64,000 nt of DNA from Pleionea litopenaei (GTDB lineage Bacteria > Pseudomonadota > Gammaproteobacteria > Enterobacterales > Kangiellaceae). Below, one piece after another: positions 59,032-64,000 of this stretch (positions are counted from its first letter, which is position 1; the number at the start of each line of letters is the position of its first letter). The notes beneath the pieces are model-generated. The model made no database searches. It was given only the letters and a program-made list of their open reading frames with translations, and was not told the DNA's origin. The DNA is taken from the NCBI RefSeq assembly GCF_031198435.1, contig NZ_CP133548.1, positions 1,428,501 to 1,492,500 on the forward strand. Reading direction: 5' to 3'. A program made the position numbers and the translations under genes.

Positions 59032-59940
59032 TTATTGCTCATCGTATCCTAGTGATCGAAGTGCACGTTCATCATCTGCCCAACCGTCCTTCACTTTTAC
59101 CCATGTTTGAAGGAATACTTTACAGTCAAATAATCGCTCCATATCTTGACGTGCGTCTCTTCCAATGACTTTTAAACGCTCTCCTTTGTTCCCGATTACA
59201 ATCGCTTTTTGTCCCTTTCTTTCGACTAATATTAATCCATGAATGTGCGCGGTGCCTTTTTCATCGTATTCAAACTTTTCGATTTCAACCGTTACAGAAT
59301 AAGGAATTTCATTACCCGAATGTCGCATAATCTTTTCGCGTAGGATCTCAGCCGCCATAAAACGTTGACTACGATCGGTCACATAGTCTTCTGGAAAGAA
59401 AAAGTCACCTTGTGGCATCAATCCAAAAATTTTTTCTTTTAGCAACTCTACATTATCACCTTTCTCAGCTGAGCCTGGTATCACCTCGACAAAATCATGT
59501 TTACTCGCAATAAGTTGCAAATGAGGCAGTAAAATTTCTTTATTTTTTACGTTATCAATTTTATTGACGAATAAAATCGTTGGTAGATTGGATTGCTTAA
59601 TGTACTTCAATGCTAACTCGTCATCGTCGTTCCAAAGGGTTCCATCAACAACGAACAAATTAACATCGACTTCTTTAATCGAAGAGCTAGCCGCTCGATT
59701 CATTAACCGATTGATCGCTCTTGCTTCGTCAACATGCAGTCCAGGCGTATCAACATACACAACTTGAGTGTCATTGTCGGTTTCAATACCTAAAATCCGA
59801 TGGCGGGTAGTTTGCGGTTTCTTAGAGGTAATGCTGATCTTCTGTTTCAACAGTCTATTTAAAAGTGTTGACTTACCGACGTTAGGACGGCCAACGATAG
59901 CCACGTAGCCGCTACGACTTGTTTTCTTGGTATCAGACAC
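59032..59940 (-). CDS. era: GTPase Era
   Basis: Essential GTPase in 30S ribosome maturation, binding the 3' end of 16S rRNA. 302 aa. G1 is [13 protein letters not shown]2 region [12 protein letters not shown]3 DTPGLH, G4 NKID. The C-terminal KH domain has [21 protein letters not shown]. Overlaps rnc by 8 nt. Confidence 0.97.
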   Translation of the reverse strand: MSDTKKTSRSGYVAIVGRPNVGKSTLLNRLLKQKISITSKKPQTTRHRILGIETDNDTQVVYVDTPGLHVDEARAINRLMNRAASSSIKEVDVNLFVVDGTLWNDDDELALKYIKQSNLPTILFVNKIDNVKNKEILLPHLQLIASKHDFVEVIPGSAEKGDNVELLKEKIFGLMPQGDFFFPEDYVTDRSQRFMAAEILREKIMRHSGNEIPYSVTVEIEKFEYDEKGTAHIHGLILVERKGQKAIVIGNKGERLKVIGRDARQDMERLFDCKVFLQTWVKVKDGWADDERALRSLGYDEQ

Positions 59941-60625
59941 CTAAGATCTCCAGCATTTTTTTTGCCGCGGACTGCTCTGCTTTTCTACGGCTGCTGCCAT
60001 TCGCTTCAGTCATCTGCTTATCTTTACTTTCGGGTTGCTGCAATGAACAGCGAACCCAGTATATTTTATTGTGATCCTGACCGTCGGTTTTAAAAACCTG
60101 GTAATCAGGCAACTCTTTTTTTCGACTCTGCAACCACTCTTGAAGGCGGGTTTTCGGATCTTTTTCTGCCATTGAAAGCGACAATGATTGATAGCGAGAA
60201 TGATACAAGTGATGTATCACCTGCTCACTTGATGCGAGGCCGCCATCTAAATAAATCGCGCCTAAAATAGCTTCAAAGGCATCGGACAATATTGACGCGC
60301 GGCGAAAGCCACCACTTTTTAATTCTCCGCTTCCCAATTTCAATAGCTCGCCTAATTGAAGCTCATTTGCCAATTCAGCCAAGCTTTTTTCCTTGACCAG
60401 CTTTGCTCGCAAACGCGTCATTTGTCCTTCATTAGCCTCGGGAAACAAATGATACAGTTTCGCAGCAATCACAAACCCAAGAATACTGTCACCAAGAAAC
60501 TCAAGGCGCTCATTATGAGCGCCTTGTGCAGAACGGTGAGTTAACGCTTGAGTTAGCAATTTTTTCTCTTTAAATTGATAACTCAAACGTTTTTGCAAAT
60601 CAGCAAGTAAATAGTCTAACGACAT
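59933..60625 (-). CDS. rnc: Ribonuclease III
   Basis: Processes double-stranded RNA, including the rRNA precursor. 230 aa. The catalytic helix [13 protein letters not shown] holds the metal-ligand Glu and Asp residues; [18 protein letters not shown] the others. A C-terminal double-stranded-RNA-binding domain ([18 protein letters not shown] to [13 protein letters not shown]) follows. It overlaps era, matching the E. coli rnc-era arrangement. Confidence 0.97.
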   Translation of the reverse strand: MSLDYLLADLQKRLSYQFKEKKLLTQALTHRSAQGAHNERLEFLGDSILGFVIAAKLYHLFPEANEGQMTRLRAKLVKEKSLAELANELQLGELLKLGSGELKSGGFRRASILSDAFEAILGAIYLDGGLASSEQVIHHLYHSRYQSLSLSMAEKDPKTRLQEWLQSRKKELPDYQVFKTDGQDHNKIYWVRCSLQQPESKDKQMTEANGSSRRKAEQSAAKKMLEILGV

Positions 60626-60633
60626 AAGTTTTT

Positions 60634-60990
60634 TTAAATCTCTGCTCTATTCCTAAACTCAACAACCAACGACAAATTTCCAGCTAAAGGTACTTTAACA
60701 TCATAATCTAAAGAGACTTCCGTTTTTCCAGAACGAAGTGGTTTAAACTTCAAGTCCTTTGACGATACTCGATTTACTTGATCAACGGCAAACTGAGCAT
60801 CGACCTTACTTTTCACTTCTTGTCGAGTCATTGAAGCACCATTTGACTGTAATTGTGAAAAGGCCTTTTTAACGCTCATCCCTTCGAAATATATAGGTGT
60901 CAACTGCAAGCCCACATAGACCACGACAATTGCCACACCAACATAAAACATCATTTGCCACATGCTGGCACCGCGTTGTTTTTGATACAT
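60634..60990 (-). CDS. DUF4845 family small membrane protein
   Basis: 118 aa from the ATG at 60990, which has GGGGGAG 6 nt upstream. One N-terminal TM (MMFYVGVAIVVVYVGLQL) and a short extracytoplasmic domain with the QKQRGAS motif before the TM. It is the PF16137 protein routinely found between lepB and rnc. Its function is not known; an association with signal peptidase or secretion is suggested only by location. Confidence 0.88.
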   Translation of the reverse strand: MYQKQRGASMWQMMFYVGVAIVVVYVGLQLTPIYFEGMSVKKAFSQLQSNGASMTRQEVKSKVDAQFAVDQVNRVSSKDLKFKPLRSGKTEVSLDYDVKVPLAGNLSLVVEFRNRAEI

Positions 60991-61038
60991 AGTTTGCTCC
61001 CCCAACTTGATTGACTATTCTTATTCTAGCTCAATTTA

Positions 61039-62283
61039 CTACTGAATCGTTTTAACTCGGTCAAAATTTACTCCGGTCGGAACCCAGTGGAAAAAACCAT
61101 TTTGGTCAAACCCAAACTCAAGGTGTAACCACACATAATCGGCTTTACCCACCATCCGCTCTTCGGGAATAAATCCCCAGAAGCGGGCATCGCTACTGCC
61201 AGTTCGATTATCGCCCATAGCAAAATAACTATTTTCTGGAACGACGACGCCATTCTTCCAGTCTTCGATATACGCGTTATTTTGTGCAAAAAAGTGCCGC
61301 TTATGTATGTCAAGGACTTCAGGATTTTGTTGTTTAATCAACTCAAATTGTCGATGCAACTCCGGATAATACCTATCTTGATTATCAGTCGGATCAATTA
61401 GAATTTCATGCTCCACACCCGCTATGGTTTCACTGTACACATCGCTAAATTGAAACCCTTTCGCTTGTTTCAAACGATGTTTAATCTCATTGCGTTGATT
61501 ACACGCCAAGCCCGCCTCTTTTGCAGACACTCTTGCGGGTTCCGTCGAACAGTTTGGTTCGATAAAAAGCTGATGATTCGGGAGATAATAAACTTTGTCG
61601 CCTGGTAACGCGATCAGGCGTTTAATAAAGTCTTTATCTGGCTGATGAGGTGCTCGAAAAACAATAACATCGCCGCGTTTCGGCGTTGAGCCTTGTGTAA
61701 GCTTGGTTTTAGTAACGGGTAAACGCAATCCATACTCGAATTTATTAACTAGAATAAAATCGTGAACCCAAAGCGTTGACTGCATTGAACCAGAAGGAAT
61801 TTTGAACGGCTCATACACAAATGAACGCAGAGCAACAATTAAGAAAAGTAACGGAAAGAACGACCAGCCATAGTCAACCCACCACGGCATTTTTCGAGTG
61901 TCTTCAAGCTCATCTTCTTCAGGGTTTGAATTTCTTTGGTACAGCTCAGTTACATCCGCTTTCTTACGCTTCTCCATATACAACTTTTCAACCAACGTTA
62001 GGGCTAAGCTAACCGCTAAAGCAACCACTAAAATGAGTTCAAAGTTGGGCAACATAAGCCAAACGACTCCGGCAGCACTAGCGACCACGAAGAAAAAGTC
62101 ACTGGTATTCACCCATTCGGGTTTCGCTAAAATCGTCTTCTTTTTGCTATAACTTAAATTGCGAGTTTTCGCTAAGGCTTGTTCGAGTTTTTGTTGTCGT
62201 TGCTTCAACCAAAACAGTCGGTCCAATAAGCTGATCAAACCGCTTGCGACTAACGTTACAATTAATATTAACTTAAAATCCAT
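61039..62283 (-). CDS. lepB: Signal peptidase I with an extended N-terminus
   Basis: Cleaves signal peptides of Sec and Tat substrates at the periplasmic face. 414 aa, against 324 in E. coli. The catalytic Ser166 is in PSGSMQST and Lys221 in DFIKRLIALPGD. GDNRTGSSDARFWGFIP is box E. Segments at about 4-20, 62-79, 82-98 and 140-155 look membrane-spanning, so two extra ones precede the usual anchor. A long insert (about 235-355) also enlarges the catalytic part. It lies 14 nt after lepA. Confidence 0.95.
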   Translation of the reverse strand: MDFKLILIVTLVASGLISLLDRLFWLKQRQQKLEQALAKTRNLSYSKKKTILAKPEWVNTSDFFFVVASAAGVVWLMLPNFELILVVALAVSLALTLVEKLYMEKRKKADVTELYQRNSNPEEDELEDTRKMPWWVDYGWSFFPLLFLIVALRSFVYEPFKIPSGSMQSTLWVHDFILVNKFEYGLRLPVTKTKLTQGSTPKRGDVIVFRAPHQPDKDFIKRLIALPGDKVYYLPNHQLFIEPNCSTEPARVSAKEAGLACNQRNEIKHRLKQAKGFQFSDVYSETIAGVEHEILIDPTDNQDRYYPELHRQFELIKQQNPEVLDIHKRHFFAQNNAYIEDWKNGVVVPENSYFAMGDNRTGSSDARFWGFIPEERMVGKADYVWLHLEFGFDQNGFFHWVPTGVNFDRVKTIQ

Positions 62284-62297
62284 AAGTCTTTTTATTC

Positions 62298-64000
62298 CTA
62301 TTCTTTACCGACTTGCAGAACCGCTAAAAAGGCATCTTGCGGGATTTCAACACGCCCCACCTGCTTCATACGCTTTTTACCTTCTTTCTGCTTTTGTAAT
62401 AGCTTTTTCTTACGACTTACATCGCCACCATAACACTTGGCAGTTACATTCTTGCGAAGCGCTTTTACCGTTGCGCGAGCAATAATTTGATTGCCAAGAG
62501 CGGCCTGGATTGCCACTTCAAACATTTGTCTTGGAATCAATTCTTTCATTTTTTCCACGAGATCACGGCCTCGATAATGTGCTTGCTCTTTGTGCACTAT
62601 CATTGCTAAAGCATCGACTTTATCGCCATTTATCATAATATCAAGTCGCGCTAATGATGCAGGTTGGAAACGAATAAAGTTGTAATCTAATGACGCATAA
62701 CCACGACTCACTGACTTTATACGATCAAAGAAATCCAAAACTACTTCATTCATCGGTAACTCATAGGTTAAAGAAACCTGATTACCCGCGTACTGCATGT
62801 TTTTTTGCACACCACGCTTTTCAACGCACAGAGTAATTACATTTCCTAGATACTCTTGTGGCACTAAAATATTCGCTTCTACGATTGGTTCGCGCATTTC
62901 TGAAATTTCGCCCGGCTCAGGTAATTTTGATGGATTATCAACATAAATTACCTCGCCATTATTCTTGACGATTTCAAAAACAACCGTTGGCGCTGTCGTA
63001 ATTAAATCGAGGTCATATTCTCGCTCTAATCGCTCCTGAATGATTTCCATATGCAGCATGCCTAAGAAGCCACACCGAAATCCAAACCCTAAAGCGGTTG
63101 AGTTCTCTGGTTCGAAAAACAAGGATGCATCGTTCAGACTTAACTTACTTAATGCATCGCGAAAGTTTTCATAATCATCTGAAGATACCGGAAATAGTCC
63201 TGCATATACCTGTGGCTTCACCTTCTTAAAACCCGGTAGCCGTTCGGTGGATGGATCTTTTGCGGTGGTTAAGGTGTCACCGACGGGCGCACCATGTATA
63301 TCCTTTATACCAGCAATGACAAACCCAACTTCCCCAGCTCGCAGCTGTCCCGTATCGTGTCTTTTTGGAGTAAAAATGCCCACATGATCCACTAGATGAG
63401 CTTTACCTGTCGACATAACCAGCATCTTTTCGCCCGCTTTCAAGGTTCCTTGAACAACCCTGACAAGCGAAACAACGCCCAGATAATTATCGAACCAAGA
63501 GTCAACAATAAGCGCTTTTAGTGGCGCTTTATCATCTCCGGTAGCGGGAGGCACTTTCGCTACGATGGTTTCAAGCACATCTTCGATGCCTACGCCCGTT
63601 TTGGCCGAACAACGAACCGCATCGGTTGCTTCTATTCCAACGATGTCTTCAATTTCTTGAGCGACGCGATCGGGATCGGCAGCCGGTAGGTCAATTTTAT
63701 TCAGAATTGGAATAACTTCTAAGTCTTGCTCAATAGCGGTATAGCAATTCGCAACGGTCTGCGCTTCAACCCCTTGCCCCGCATCGACAACCAATAAAGC
63801 CCCTTCGCAAGCGGCCAAAGAGCGAGATACTTCGTATGAAAAGTCTACGTGTCCGGGCGTATCAATAAAGTTAAGCTGATAAGTATGACCGTCTTTCGCT
63901 GTGTAGTTGAGCGTTACCGATTGTGCCTTAATGGTGATTCCGCGCTCTCTTTCTAATTCCATAGAATCGAGGACTTGTTCAGCCATCTCACGATCGGTTA
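62298..64000 (-). CDS. lepA: Elongation factor 4 (LepA), N-terminus beyond the window
   Basis: Ribosome-associated GTPase affecting initiation and stalled complexes. The frame is open to the right edge; the first visible residues are [20 protein letters not shown], which lie about 40 residues inside LepA, so the P-loop is missing. Seen: [14 protein letters not shown] (G3), NKIDLPAA (G4) and the C-terminal LepA-specific [29 protein letters not shown], quoted only by its key part. 567 codons are present. It heads the lepA-lepB operon. Confidence 0.97.
   Translation of the reverse strand, partial: TDREMAEQVLDSMELERERGITIKAQSVTLNYTAKDGHTYQLNFIDTPGHVDFSYEVSRSLAACEGALLVVDAGQGVEAQTVANCYTAIEQDLEVIPILNKIDLPAADPDRVAQEIEDIVGIEATDAVRCSAKTGVGIEDVLETIVAKVPPATGDDKAPLKALIVDSWFDNYLGVVSLVRVVQGTLKAGEKMLVMSTGKAHLVDHVGIFTPKRHDTGQLRAGEVGFVIAGIKDIHGAPVGDTLTTAKDPSTERLPGFKKVKPQVYAGLFPVSSDDYENFRDALSKLSLNDASLFFEPENSTALGFGFRCGFLGMLHMEIIQERLEREYDLDLITTAPTVVFEIVKNNGEVIYVDNPSKLPEPGEISEMREPIVEANILVPQEYLGNVITLCVEKRGVQKNMQYAGNQVSLTYELPMNEVVLDFFDRIKSVSRGYASLDYNFIRFQPASLARLDIMINGDKVDALAMIVHKEQAHYRGRDLVEKMKELIPRQMFEVAIQAALGNQIIARATVKALRKNVTAKCYGGDVSRKKKLLQKQKEGKKRMKQVGRVEIPQDAFLAVLQVGKE

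Overview
This window looks like chromosomal core sequence from a marine-type gammaproteobacterium. The evidence is the order of its housekeeping blocks: relA-mazG-pyrG-kdsA-eno-ftsB-ispDF-truD-surE-pcm-nlpD-rpoS, lepA-lepB-rnc-era-recO-pdxJ-acpS, and tig-clpP-clpX-lon-hup-ppiD. Moderate GC, a FabV-type enoyl reductase, a TonB2/TtpC-type system and a BarA homologue next to rlmD suggest an oceanospirillad- or Kangiella-like lineage. That placement is an inference from gene content, not a phylogeny.

Layout: (1) 1-18.5 kb, almost all on the minus strand. From its 5' end this block carries a PolB-type exonuclease, rlmD, relA, mazG, a DUF885-family protein with degenerate metal motifs, pyrG, kdsA, eno, ftsB, ispD, ispF, truD, surE, pcm, a DedA/YqaA protein, nlpD and rpoS, then a 3-methyladenine glycosylase I-type gene cut by the left edge. 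(2) 18.7-22.4 kb, plus strand: a periplasmic ABC_sub_bind protein coupled to a BarA-like hybrid kinase whose receiver domain appears to lack about 31 residues. (3) 22.5-31.3 kb, accessory-looking: an ankyrin protein, a MarR-GNAT fusion, a NatAB-type ABC exporter (minus), and a Yip1 / HlyD-adaptor / ABC ATPase / FtsX-like permease operon (plus). A gene-poor 0.65-kb gap follows, holding a 12-nt periodic repeat. (4) 31.3-36.4 kb, minus: a complete TonB2-type energy-transduction operon (DUF3450, TtpC, ExbB, ExbD, TonB, TPR protein). (5) 36.7-39.6 kb: the phage-shock module, an unrecognised 90-aa membrane protein-pspA-pspB-pspC operon behind a good sigma-54 promoter candidate, divergent from pspF. 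(6) 39.6-46.3 kb: sapABCDF, then convergent fabV. (7) 46.5-56.1 kb, minus: four tRNAs (Pro, Arg, His, Leu), tig, clpP, clpX, lon with a heat-shock-like promoter, hup, tRNA-Val, tRNA-Asp and ppiD. (8) 56.3-64 kb: folD (plus), then the lepA (cut by the right edge)-lepB-DUF4845-rnc-era-recO-pdxJ-acpS run (minus).

The genes group into stress and envelope functions (RpoS, RelA, BarA, Psp, Clp/Lon, PpiD, Sap, TonB2) alongside central metabolism and translation. I see no phage, insertion sequence, CRISPR array or defence island, and no convincing wholly new system. The best leads are the shortened BarA receiver and its partner binding protein, the 90-aa first gene of the psp operon, the DUF885 protein with lost metal ligands, and the 12-nt repeat tract at 31.0 kb.
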